A stretch of DNA of 35,463 nucleotides from CAZBMJ01 sp964493205 (GTDB taxonomy: Bacteria; Myxococcota; UBA727; JABDBI01): the NCBI GenBank assembly GCA_964493205.1, contig CAZBMJ010000023.1, forward strand, positions 1 through 35,463, read 5' to 3'. The notes under the pieces were generated by a model. The model made no database searches, had not been told where the DNA came from, and saw only the letters and a program-made list of their open reading frames with translations. Position numbers and translations under genes: made by a program. Positions within the stretch are counted from its first letter, which is position 1, and each line of letters opens with the position of its first letter. This document shows, one piece after another, positions 25,333-35,400 of this stretch.

Positions 25333-26736
25333 ATGTTTGAACAAAAAGTAAAAGACATTTATTTTATGGGAATTGGCGGTACAGCCATGGGATCTTTGGC
25401 TGGGCTTTTAAAAAGTGCGGGTTTTAATGTTCGTGGTTCAGACAATAATGTTTATTCACCCATGAAAGAAAAGCTGGCTAGTTTGAATATTGATTACCAA
25501 ACTCCTTATGACCAAAAAAATCTTCATCCTAAGCCTGATTTAGTAATAGTTGGTAATGTTATCAGAAGAGATAATCCAGAAAGTTTAGAAATGCAGCGTT
25601 TAGAGCTTAATTATGAATCTTTTCCAAGCTTTTTAAATAAATATTTTTTGTCAAATCGTAAGTCTTTAGTTATAAGCGGCACCCACGGTAAAACTACCAG
25701 CTCTTCTTTGTTGGCTCATACGTTATTTAGTGCTAAAAAAAAACCAGGCTTTTTAATAGGCGGCATTTTAAAAAACTTTAATGGCGGTTTCTTGGCACCG
25801 CTAGATAATGGTCCTTTCGTCATAGAAGGCGATGAATATGATACAGCCTATTTTGATAAACAGCCTAAGTTTATGCACTATAAACCAAATATTTTATTAT
25901 TAACTTCTATAGAGTTTGATCACGCAGATATTTATAAAGATTTGGATGCTGTAATTAATGCTTTTTCTAATCTATTAAAAACTATGACAAATAATGATAT
26001 TATTATTGCTAATAGTGAATGTAAAAATATTAAAACAGCAATAAGTTTATCTCATACAAAAGCTAAAATTTATACTTATGGAGAAACAGGTGATTTTAGG
26101 GCAAAAAGTACTATTTTTGATAATAATGGCCTAAAATTTAACGTATTTTTTAAAGAAGAAAATTTAGGTGAAGTTTTTATACCACTTTATGGTAAGCATA
26201 ATCTCATGAACGCTTTGGGCGTTTATGCCATGGCTCATAGCTTTTTATTAACTCACCAAGAGATTTGTGAGGGCTTTAAAACTTTTTTGGGCGTAAAACG
26301 GCGCTTAGAAGAAATTTACAATAAAAATTCTTTAGTGGCCATAGACGACTTTGCTCATCACCCAACCGCTGTAAGAGAAACTATACTAGCTGCCAAACAA
26401 AAGTACCCAGATAAAAAACTGATTGCTATTTTTGAACCCCGTTCAGCTACTAGTTGCATGAAAATCTTTGAAGACGATTATGCGAGTGCCTTTTTAAATG
26501 CTGACAGAGTGATGATAGCGCCCGTTGGAAGAAATTTAGCTCAAGACCAAATAATCAATACTCATAAAATAGCTCAGTTATTAAATGACCAAAATATTGA
26601 AGCACAAGCTTTTACCAATTATGAAGACTTTAAATTAGAGTTAAGCAAGATCAAAGACAATAATTGCTTGCTTTTTATGTCTAATGGAGATTTTGGTGGA
26701 TTATTATCAAACATTTATCAAATATTTGACTACTAA
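25333..26736 (+). CDS. mpl: UDP-MurNAc:tripeptide ligase
   Basis: A Mur-ligase-family enzyme (467 aa) that joins the recycled peptide L-Ala-gamma-D-Glu-meso-DAP to UDP-N-acetylmuramate in peptidoglycan recycling. The Rossmann start is MGIGGTAMGSLAGLL, the ATP loop is GTHGKTT (116-122), and the blocks KPGFLIGGILKNF, EGDEYDTAYFDK and EFDHADIYKD are diagnostic of Mpl rather than MurC. AAAGGA precedes the ATG. It implies DAP-type peptidoglycan and a recycling route. A parvulin lipoprotein gene follows 63 nt downstream on the same strand. Confidence 0.93.
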   Translation: MFEQKVKDIYFMGIGGTAMGSLAGLLKSAGFNVRGSDNNVYSPMKEKLASLNIDYQTPYDQKNLHPKPDLVIVGNVIRRDNPESLEMQRLELNYESFPSFLNKYFLSNRKSLVISGTHGKTTSSSLLAHTLFSAKKKPGFLIGGILKNFNGGFLAPLDNGPFVIEGDEYDTAYFDKQPKFMHYKPNILLLTSIEFDHADIYKDLDAVINAFSNLLKTMTNNDIIIANSECKNIKTAISLSHTKAKIYTYGETGDFRAKSTIFDNNGLKFNVFFKEENLGEVFIPLYGKHNLMNALGVYAMAHSFLLTHQEICEGFKTFLGVKRRLEEIYNKNSLVAIDDFAHHPTAVRETILAAKQKYPDKKLIAIFEPRSATSCMKIFEDDYASAFLNADRVMIAPVGRNLAQDQIINTHKIAQLLNDQNIEAQAFTNYEDFKLELSKIKDNNCLLFMSNGDFGGLLSNIYQIFDY

Positions 26737-26799
26737 AAATCAATGAATAAGCTTGTAATTGCTTTTTTCGCGTTTGCCTAAAAATATTGGGGGGTTTTT

Positions 26800-27924
26800 G
26801 TGAAATTTATTAGTTATAAAAAGTGTTTGCTCTTGAGTTTGTTGGTAAGTTTAAACTATGTTGGTTGTACTAAAAATGGCCAAAGTGGTGAAACTGTTAT
26901 TAAGTTTACCTATCCTAAGGGAGAAACATTAGCTGAAGTTGGCGGGACTTCCTTAAGTTTAGAAGGCTTTAGAGAAGACTTTTTAGCTCGCCAGGGTACT
27001 TTTAAAGGTGCTCCTCATTTAAATACTGATGAAAAAAAGAAAGAATTTGTTAACAATGAAGTGCTCAAAGAAGCAATGTTTCAAGAAGCAGTAAAGCTTG
27101 GTTATTTTGATGATCCAGCCCTTCAAAGAGATATTAAAAAGATTGTTGTACAAAAATTAATTCAAAAAACACTAGAAACTTCACAAAATGAATACAAACC
27201 TGCAGAAGCAGAAATGAAGGCTTATTATGACTCTAATCAAAATTTGTTTTCTAGAAAAGAAGCTTTAAAAGTAAGTTATATGTATGTGCCATATGGCGAT
27301 AATAAAGCTCAAGCAAAAAAAGTTGCTGATGAGTTATATCAAGATGCTACGAAAAAAGGTTTGAACGGCAATACTAACGAATTTGTGAAGTTGGCCTTGA
27401 AATATATGATGCCCACTGCTGGTAGCAATGTAAAAGTAGAATCTGGGCATACAGATTTTCAAGAACAAGCAGCATTTGATACCAAATTTGGTACTGGCAC
27501 TTTTGAAAAACTTAAAGCAACAGACCAGCTTGGTACAATAAGCGGTGTTATACCAGCAGATCAAGGCTATGCTGTAATAATGAAAAATGGTTATCGTAAA
27601 GATATCAATGAAACTTTTGACGAAGCAAAAGAAAAAATAGCTAAAAAACTAGCCTTTGATAATCGTGGCAAAATCTATGAAAAATATACTGAAGAACTAA
27701 AAACTAGATATGGCATAAAAATCCATGAAGATAAAATAGCTAAGTTATCTGAAGGAGTAGAAATGAAGGCTCAAGCTAACAATCAAGCAGCGCCTGCAGG
27801 AATGCCTCCTGTGCTAAATAATCAAGGTGGTGGTGCTGCTGCTGGTACGATGCCGCCTGCTGGTGCTAATCAAGCAGCTAGGCCTACAATGGGCGCTAAT
27901 GCTGGTGAAAAAACTCAAGAATAG
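26800..27924 (+). CDS. Parvulin-type peptidyl-prolyl isomerase lipoprotein
   Basis: A 374-aa SurA/PrsA-like periplasmic foldase. The signal ends YVGC (lipid cysteine C23). An N-terminal helical region (about 40-130) resembles SurA/PpiD chaperone modules, and a PpiC-like rotamase domain covers about 145-270 (VSYMYVPYGDN to DQGYAVIMKNGYR). The last 60 residues are low-complexity Ala/Gly/Pro/Asn. The start is GTG, preceded by a run of six G (26789-26794) that can pair with the anti-Shine-Dalgarno via a wobble. Such lipoproteins help outer-membrane or secreted proteins fold. A strong terminator follows. Confidence 0.85.
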   Translation: MKFISYKKCLLLSLLVSLNYVGCTKNGQSGETVIKFTYPKGETLAEVGGTSLSLEGFREDFLARQGTFKGAPHLNTDEKKKEFVNNEVLKEAMFQEAVKLGYFDDPALQRDIKKIVVQKLIQKTLETSQNEYKPAEAEMKAYYDSNQNLFSRKEALKVSYMYVPYGDNKAQAKKVADELYQDATKKGLNGNTNEFVKLALKYMMPTAGSNVKVESGHTDFQEQAAFDTKFGTGTFEKLKATDQLGTISGVIPADQGYAVIMKNGYRKDINETFDEAKEKIAKKLAFDNRGKIYEKYTEELKTRYGIKIHEDKIAKLSEGVEMKAQANNQAAPAGMPPVLNNQGGGAAAGTMPPAGANQAARPTMGANAGEKTQE

Positions 27925-27953
27925 TAATTAAGTTATTAATTATTTTTTGTTAT

Positions 27954-27980
27954 AATCCCTGATAAATTTCAGGGATTTTT
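27954..27980 (+). terminator. Rho-independent terminator
   Basis: AATCCCTGA (27954-27962) pairs perfectly with TCAGGGATT (27969-27977) over a 6-nt loop, followed by T residues. It ends the mpl/parvulin unit and separates it from the helicase gene. Confidence 0.9.
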
Positions 27981-28061
27981 AATTTAAATAAGCCAAGAGC
28001 CCACTTTTGTAAAATCTTTAATGAGCCATATTCAGGTTCTATTTAATAAAGGATTTTTTTA

Positions 28062-30230
28062 ATGAGTACTAGTTTAAGCATAGAACAAGAGCAGGCAGCT
28101 TTTATTTTTGATAGACCTGTTTGTATTTTAGCCGGCGCTGGAAGCGGTAAGACCAGGGTTATTACTCATAGAATTGCTCATTTGATCAATAATAAAATGG
28201 CACTTCCTTATGAAATCTTGGGGGTAACTTTTACCAATAAAGCCGCTAAAGAAATGAAAGAAAGGGTGGCGTTATTATTGGGCGATCAAGCTTTTGACGT
28301 TAATTTAGGTACTTTTCATGGCTTGGCTGCTAAATTCTTACGTTATTATGGCGAATTTATTGGTATTGAGAGGAATTTTTTAATTTATGATGAAGATGAT
28401 GCCACTCGCTTAATCAAAAAAATTATCCGTGAAAGCTATGTTTTAGGCAAAGAAGAATTGGCTGATTTAGTAGCCCAAGTTTTATCATTAAAAAATAGCG
28501 AAAAAGTTAATAACAGTTTTAACTCACATAAAGCTCGTGCTGTGCTTGATATTTATTTAGCGCAAACTAAACAAATTAACGCATTAGATTTTAATCAATT
28601 ACTTAAATCTTTTCTTGACTTATTGCAAAATAAGGAAGCTTATGAGCGTATATCTTATAAAATAAAGCATTTATTAGTAGATGAATATCAGGATATAAAT
28701 TTAGTTCAATCTCAAATAATTAATTTACTAGCTAAAAATGCTAAGAGTGTAGCTATTGTTGGAGATGATGATCAGTCTATTTATTCTTGGCGTGGTGCTA
28801 GTTCTAAGTTTATGTCTGATTTTATAAGTGATTTTTCTAATACTAAACTTGTGCGTTTGGAAGAAAACTATCGATCCACAGCGCCTATACTTAAAGCAGC
28901 CAATGCTGTGATATCTAATAATGAAGAAAGATTAGGTAAAGAACTTGTATCCATACGAGGCCATGGCCCGCTTATACGTGTTCGTAAACATTATCGAGAT
29001 AGTCATGAAGCTTTAATGCTCACAGAGCAAGTTTTGCGAGAATTTGAACAACACGGCAAAGATTTTGAAATAGCAGTATTAATGCGTACTAATGCTTTAT
29101 CACGGGCTTTAGAAGAAGCTTTTCATAAAGCAAAAATCCCTTATAGAATTATTGGCGGCATGAAGTTTTATGATCGAAAAGAAATAAAAGATATTTTAGC
29201 CGCCCTTAAAAGCTGTTTATTTCATAATAGTGACGTAGATTTATTAAGGCTTTTGGATTGTCTCCCGCTAGGTATAGGTAAAAAAACTATTGAACAATTA
29301 ATTACTTATTCCACCGCTAATAAGCTAAGCCTTTTTGAAACCATGTCAAATAGCCAGCACTTAGAGCAGTCTTTGGATAACGCGCGAGCTAAAAAGAAAA
29401 TTGATGACTTAGTCAAAGTTTTAATCAAAGCTAAATCTTATTTAAATTCTAAAGATATTACCGCTAGCCAAGCTATTATGTTTGTTATTGAGCAATTTGA
29501 TTTTATTGCTCGGCTTGAACATAAAAACGATGAAGAATCTCAAGGGCGAATAGCCAATATTGAGCAGCTAGTAGAAGCGTCCATAAGTTTTGTGACTGAT
29601 AGCGCTGATAAAAGTATTATTTCTTTTTTAGAAAATGTGGCTTTGATCAGCAAAGATGAGCTATCTAATGAAAAGCATCAATCAAATATTGGCAGCATAA
29701 CCTTAATGACCCTACATGCAGCTAAAGGTTTGGAATTTGATGCCGTATTTTTGATCGGTTTAGAAGAAGGCATCTTGCCTCATTCAAGAAGTACCAAACA
29801 AGGTGCAGATGCTTTAGAAGAGGAAAGGCGCTTGCTTTATGTAGGCATGACTCGGGCAAAAACCAAGTTATTTGTTAGCTTTTGTCAGGAAAGATTTATC
29901 CATGGAAAAGTTTGCCCCTCTTTGCCTTCACGCTTTTTAAAAGAAGTACCCCTAGACTGTATCGATGAGCGAGACAGATGGTTTTTAGAAGAACCTACTT
30001 CTCATAAACACGATCCCGAGACAGTTTACTCGTACGCATATGAAATTAAAAAGCCTGTTATTACTAGTATTACTAATGATTTTAGTGTAGGTAATCAAGT
30101 GTATCATAAAATATTTTCTAAAGGTAAAATATTGGGTATTAATTTAGGTTTAAAGCCAAGCGCAAAAGTGCATTTTTATTCTGATAATCAAATAAGAATC
30201 ATTATGCTTAATTTTTTAAGCAAATGCTAA
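28062..30230 (+). CDS. UvrD/PcrA-family DNA helicase
   Basis: A superfamily 1A helicase (722 aa) unwinding DNA 3'-5' in repair and clearing of replication obstacles. Motifs are ILAGAGSGKTRV (22-33), GTFHGLAAKFLR, LLVDEYQDINLVQ, VGDDDQSIYSWRGA, LEENYRS, LHAAKGLEFDAVF and LLYVGMTRAKT. The end (about 665-722) is a small Tudor-like tail as found in PcrA/UvrD. Whether it is PcrA, UvrD or Rep cannot be settled here. AAAGGA lies 9 nt before the ATG. It follows a terminator and a probable own promoter and is followed by an AT-rich hairpin. Confidence 0.94.
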   Translation: MSTSLSIEQEQAAFIFDRPVCILAGAGSGKTRVITHRIAHLINNKMALPYEILGVTFTNKAAKEMKERVALLLGDQAFDVNLGTFHGLAAKFLRYYGEFIGIERNFLIYDEDDATRLIKKIIRESYVLGKEELADLVAQVLSLKNSEKVNNSFNSHKARAVLDIYLAQTKQINALDFNQLLKSFLDLLQNKEAYERISYKIKHLLVDEYQDINLVQSQIINLLAKNAKSVAIVGDDDQSIYSWRGASSKFMSDFISDFSNTKLVRLEENYRSTAPILKAANAVISNNEERLGKELVSIRGHGPLIRVRKHYRDSHEALMLTEQVLREFEQHGKDFEIAVLMRTNALSRALEEAFHKAKIPYRIIGGMKFYDRKEIKDILAALKSCLFHNSDVDLLRLLDCLPLGIGKKTIEQLITYSTANKLSLFETMSNSQHLEQSLDNARAKKKIDDLVKVLIKAKSYLNSKDITASQAIMFVIEQFDFIARLEHKNDEESQGRIANIEQLVEASISFVTDSADKSIISFLENVALISKDELSNEKHQSNIGSITLMTLHAAKGLEFDAVFLIGLEEGILPHSRSTKQGADALEEERRLLYVGMTRAKTKLFVSFCQERFIHGKVCPSLPSRFLKEVPLDCIDERDRWFLEEPTSHKHDPETVYSYAYEIKKPVITSITNDFSVGNQVYHKIFSKGKILGINLGLKPSAKVHFYSDNQIRIIMLNFLSKC

Positions 30231-30234
30231 TAAA

Positions 30235-30257
30235 TTGATTTTATTTTGTAAAATCAA
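30235..30257 (+). terminator. AT-rich hairpin, possible terminator
   Basis: TTGATTTTA (30235-30243) pairs with TAAAATCAA (30249-30257) over 5 nt, 4 nt after the helicase stop. There is no following T tract, so termination is uncertain. Confidence 0.4.
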
Positions 30258-30304
30258 CCAATAAATTATAGCATTTATTATCAACATTTAGCATGAGGTA
30301 ATAA

Positions 30305-32248
30305 ATGATTTTATTATTGCGTTTTTTTGCTTTTTTACTGTATTCTTTTTTTTCTTTTTATTCTTTTGCCGCTTTATTTACACCACTTAGCGTTTCTGAG
30401 TTGATTTCTAATATGAATACTGCTCAAAGCAATGGGCAAAATGATAGTATTGATCTTGGTGGTAATATTTTTACCCTAACAGCAGTAGATAATAGCAATG
30501 GCGGTCTTGGGGCCAATGGATTGCCCTATGTAAACGAAGTTGGCTTTAGTTTAACTATTAAAAATGGTGAAATAAGACGAGCACCTTCTGCTCCTAGGTT
30601 TAGATTTATTTTAAATAGCTCTACGCTTAATCTGGATGGAGTTATTTTTAGAAATGGTTTTGCTGAGAGGGGAACTTCTGGCGCTACACGAGGCGGGGCT
30701 ATTTTTAATTTAAAAGATATTCCACTTATAAATAATTGTCAGTTTATTGCTAACCAAGTAGAAGGCAATTCTTTGGGAAGCGTTTGGAAAGAAGCTCTTG
30801 GTGGGGCTATAGCTGTTTATAAGGGTAGTATAGGTAAGATTACTAACTCTTTATTCGATAATAATTTTGTAATTGCCGGTATATCTAATTCTAGAGTTTC
30901 AGCTGTTGCTTTAGGTGGAGCTATTTCCATAGAATACTCTGGAGGTATTGATACTATATCTAATACAACTTTTTCTAATAATAAAGCCATAGGTGGTGCA
31001 GCAAATGCAGCCGATTCAGGGATCGGAGGTAGGGCTATAGGAGGAGCTATTGGTATTTATTTCGCTTCAAAAATAAATGTAATATCATTAGTTAAAGAAA
31101 ATAGTTTTATTAATAATCAAGCTATAGGTGGTGAAGCAGATTTTTATGAAAGTATATCTAGGTTGGCTGGATCTGCTTATGGTGGAGCTATTGGTGCTTA
31201 TAATAGCAAATCCTCTATAAATAATATTACTCAAAATAAGTTTGATTCTAATAAAGCTTTAGGTGGAAGTCCTGATTTTGCTTATTCAGCATTTGCAGGC
31301 GATGCTTTTGGAGGAGCGATCTATTCTTGTCCTAATTTTAGATTAAATAGAATATCATTTACTAATTTCATTGCAAATCAAGCTCAAGGGCCATCTGGTG
31401 TCTTATCTCAAAAATCAGGCAATGCTTTTGGGGGCGCCATAGCTCTAGATGGTTCGGAAATTGGTACAATACTATCAAGCACTTTTGATGCTAATAGTGC
31501 AATTGGCGGTGATAATTTATCGCTATCCAGCAATGATAGCATAGCTAAAGGTGGGGCTGTTTATATCTCTGCTAGCAGTGCAAGTCCTGGAGTTTTATAT
31601 AATATGTATGACAGTACTTATTCCAATAATAAAGTGCGAGCAAATGATAGCGCTTTGGGTGGAGCTATTTTTATAGAAGGAAATGGAGTTACGGAATCCT
31701 TTATTAGTTATATTAATAATGTCACATTTTCATCAAATACTGCTGGAAATTTTGGTGGCGCTATAGCTTTGGGTTCAGCTGCTGCTATATATGATTTTGG
31801 TAGTAGTACTATAGCTAATAATCAAGCTTTAGAAAATAGTGGTGGAGGTGGTATTTATCTAAATACTAATTCTCGTATTGATAATTTTATTAGTAATATA
31901 GTTGCTACTAATAAAGATGGTGGTGATGATGCTTATGAAGATATCAATATGGCTATTGGAAGCTTTATTCGCAATGCTTCCCATAATTTGGTTGGTGTAG
32001 ATGCTGGTCATGATATAATTAATGGTCATAATAATAACCAAGTTGGTAGTGCTAGCTTCAATCTAGATCCTTTATTGGGTGAACTTCAAAATAATGGTGG
32101 ATTTAGTGGGACTCATGCTCTTTTACCTGGCAGTCCAGCTATAAATACAGGTTTAAATTTTTATTATAGTAATAATGATCAAAGGGGCTTAGGTTTTATA
32201 AGAACTGTAGGTGAAGGTACAGATATAGGAGCATTTGAAATACAGTAA
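30305..32248 (+). CDS. Secreted beta-helix protein with Pmp-like GGAI repeats
   Basis: A 647-aa protein with a hydrophobic signal peptide (about 1-22) and about eleven imperfect repeats carrying GGAI/GGAV and FxxN motifs, the signature of chlamydial polymorphic membrane proteins (parallel beta-helix passengers). The repeats are Gly/Ala/Ser-rich and each ends in an FSNN- or FDNN-like turn. The C-terminus has LLPGSPAINTG, DQRG and DIGAFE, matching the choice-of-anchor Q domain. No autotransporter beta-barrel is seen, so anchoring may differ from Chlamydia. GAGG (30295-30298) precedes the ATG. It is the first of two tandem paralogs and is followed by a strong terminator. A role in adhesion is inferred from the repeat type. 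Confidence 0.87.
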   Translation: MILLLRFFAFLLYSFFSFYSFAALFTPLSVSELISNMNTAQSNGQNDSIDLGGNIFTLTAVDNSNGGLGANGLPYVNEVGFSLTIKNGEIRRAPSAPRFRFILNSSTLNLDGVIFRNGFAERGTSGATRGGAIFNLKDIPLINNCQFIANQVEGNSLGSVWKEALGGAIAVYKGSIGKITNSLFDNNFVIAGISNSRVSAVALGGAISIEYSGGIDTISNTTFSNNKAIGGAANAADSGIGGRAIGGAIGIYFASKINVISLVKENSFINNQAIGGEADFYESISRLAGSAYGGAIGAYNSKSSINNITQNKFDSNKALGGSPDFAYSAFAGDAFGGAIYSCPNFRLNRISFTNFIANQAQGPSGVLSQKSGNAFGGAIALDGSEIGTILSSTFDANSAIGGDNLSLSSNDSIAKGGAVYISASSASPGVLYNMYDSTYSNNKVRANDSALGGAIFIEGNGVTESFISYINNVTFSSNTAGNFGGAIALGSAAAIYDFGSSTIANNQALENSGGGGIYLNTNSRIDNFISNIVATNKDGGDDAYEDINMAIGSFIRNASHNLVGVDAGHDIINGHNNNQVGSASFNLDPLLGELQNNGGFSGTHALLPGSPAINTGLNFYYSNNDQRGLGFIRTVGEGTDIGAFEIQ

Positions 32249-32256
32249 TATTATTT

Positions 32257-32307
32257 AACCACAGCAATTAAAGCATTAAATAATTTTTTTAATTACTGTG
32301 GTTTTTA
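32257..32307 (+). terminator. Rho-independent terminator between the paralogs
   Basis: AACCACAG (32257-32264) pairs with CTGTGGTT (32296-32303); AATTAAA (32266-32272) pairs with TTTAATT (32288-32294), with one C/A mismatch between. T residues follow. It insulates the second paralog, which therefore needs its own promoter. Confidence 0.85.
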
Positions 32308-32423
32308 TTCTTTAAATATTTGTTTTTAAATATAAAAAAATCATTAGTATATTTTTTTGTTATTATTTTATGCTTATTGTTAATAAGTGTTAAGATTTAT
32401 TATCTCTTTTTTGGGGTAATAAA

Positions 32424-35400
32424 GTGATTTTTAAATATTCATGTTTATTGTTGTTTTTGGGGTTTTTTTGTAATAATTTATTATCTACATTGTTTACTCC
32501 AATTACAGTTCCTGGCTTGATTGCCGATATGAATACTGCACAAACAAATGGTCAAGATGATATTATTGATTTGGGTGGTGGAACATTTACTTTAACCGCA
32601 ATAGATAATACATATGCTGGTTTGGGCCCTAATGCTTTACCAGCTATTACTGAAGTTGGCTTTAGCTTAACTATTAGAAATGGTGTATTACAAAGAGATC
32701 CTACAGCTGCAAAATTTCGTATGTTAGTAAATGATTCTATATTAGCATTAGAAGATTTAGTCATGCAAAATGGTTTTGCAGAAAGAGGTTTGGCTGGCGC
32801 TACTAGGGGTGGTGCTATAATCAACCTTGATACTATAACTTTGATTGATAATTGTACTTTTTTTAATAATCAAGTAGAGGGCAATTCTTTAGCAAGTATT
32901 TGGAAAGAAGCAGTTGGTGGTGCTATTGCTAATATTAGCGGTAGTGTAACCCAAATATCTAATAGTGTTTTTGATAGCAATAAAGTTATTGCTGGTATAT
33001 CCAGTGCCTCTACTCCTGGTAGGGCATCTGGTGGTGCTATAGGTATTGAACAAAATTCTGTTATTAGTTTGATCAGCAATACAACTTTTATTAATAATCA
33101 ATCTATAGGTGGAGCAGCTTTAGCTGGTGTGAGAGCGGGGGGGCCTGGTTACGGAGGTGCCATTGGCTTATATAGTTCCACAAATGCCATGGCAATTATT
33201 TCTATTGATTCTTGTGCGTTTACTAATAATCAAACTTTTGGTGGCAGATCTGATGTAGTTGGTTTAAATGCGGCAGCAGCAGGTAATGGTTATGGTGGTG
33301 CTATAAGTGGCTACGCGCCTCTTCTTGTTTCTTCATTTGGTAGTATTAGTCAGACTACTTTTAATGGAAATCTTGCCTCAGGTGGTAGTTCTGGTGCTAA
33401 TGCTCTTGCCTTAGCAGGAAATGGTTATGGCGGTGCTATACATTTCGAGCAAAATAAAAATTTTTCAAATATTAATCTTTGTACTTTTTCAAATAATCAA
33501 GCTTTAGGGCCAAATGGACAATTAGCACAGGCATCAGGTAGCGCTTATGGTGGTGCTGTATCAGTAGTAGGCAGTGCTAATGGGAGTATATCTTACACAA
33601 CTTTTAGTGGCAACAATGCTACAGGTGGTAATAATACTCTTATTGTAGCTGGTGATGGTAATGGTTATGGCGGTGCGATTTATATAGATGCAAATGGCAC
33701 TAGCCCAGGAAGTATTACTAGTATTAATAATTCTACTTATAGTAATAATCAAGCATTAGGTGGTGCTTTAGCATTACTAGCTGATGGTAATGGAATAGGT
33801 GGATCTATTTATATTGAAGGAGGTGGTTTATCTTCATCATTTATTACAAGTATTGGTAATAGTACTTTTTCTACAAATACTGCAAAAAATTTTGGTGGTG
33901 CTTTAGCTCTTAATACAGGAAGCTTAATAACTAATTTTGCTAGTAATACAGTAACAAATAACACTGTATCTGAAAGTATTGGTGGTGCTATTTATATAAA
34001 TTCTACTGATGTTATTACTAATTTTGTAAGCAATATCGTAGCATTAAACGATGATGGTGGGACAGATGATTATGAAGATATTAATATTATACTGGGAGGA
34101 GCAATAACTAATGCTTCGTTTAATTTAATTGGTGTTGATGTTGGTCATAATATTATTAATGCTGTTAACAATAATCAGGTAGGAACATCTTTAGTTAACC
34201 TAGATCCACTTTTGGGTACGTTGCAAAATAATGGTGGCCCTACTTTTACTCATGCAATTTTATTTGGTAGTTCTGCTATTAATACAGGCTCCAATTTTTA
34301 TTCTTTTCTTACTGATCAAAGAGGAACAGGGTTTCCTAGAACTATTAGCATAGGTACAGATGTTGGTTCTTTTGAGACGTTAGCATGTGCTAATGATATG
34401 GACCTAGATGGCATTTGTGATGATGTAGATAATTGTATTGCTATATCTAATCCGCTCCAAAGTGATATAGATAGTGATGGCCTAGGCGATGCTTGTGATA
34501 ACTGTATAGCTAAACCCAATGCTCTACAAACGGATAGTGACTCAGACGGTATGGGTGATGACTGTGACTCTTGCCCTAACGATCCTACTAATAGTTGTGC
34601 AGGAGATGTAGATAGTGATGGTGATGGAGTATTTGATAACATAGATGTATGTCCAGGCTATGATGATACTCTTGATGCTGATTTAGATTTGATCCCAGAC
34701 GATTGTGATTTCTGCCCAGCCGATGCAACTAACACCTGCGCCACCGATACAGATGGGGATGGTATATTAAACGTACTAGATAATTGCATAGCTGTGGATA
34801 ATCCACTTCAAACTGATACAGACTCAGATGGCATAGGTGATGCTTGTGATCCGTGTCCAGCAGATGCTACCAATACCTGTGCCACAGATACAGATGGTGA
34901 TGGTGTATTAAACACAGCAGATAACTGTATAGCTAAAGCCAATACTCTTCAAACTGATACCGACTTAGACGGTATGGGTGATGCTTGTGACCCCTGCCCA
35001 ACAGATGCTACGAATACTTGCGCCACTGATACAGACGGTGATGGCGTATTAAACACAGTGGATAACTGTATAGCCAAAGCTAACGCTCTTCAAACCGATA
35101 CAGACTTAGACGGTATGGGTGATGCTTGTGATCCGTGTCCAGCAGATGCTACCAATACCTGTGCCACAGATACAGATGGTGATGGTGTATTAAACACAGC
35201 AGATAACTGTATAGCTAAAGCCAATACTCTTCAAACTGATACCGACTTAGACGGTATGGGTGATGCTTGTGACCCCTGCCCAACAGATGCTACGAATACT
35301 TGCGCCACTGATACAGACGGTGATGGTGTCTTGAACACAGCAGATAACTGTATAGCTAAAACCAATGCGCTTCAAACCGATACTGACTTAGACGGTATGG

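Noticed and set aside
26749..26766. Hairpin AAGC-loop-GCTT with T tract after mpl
   Set aside because: A 4-bp stem is too weak to call a terminator.
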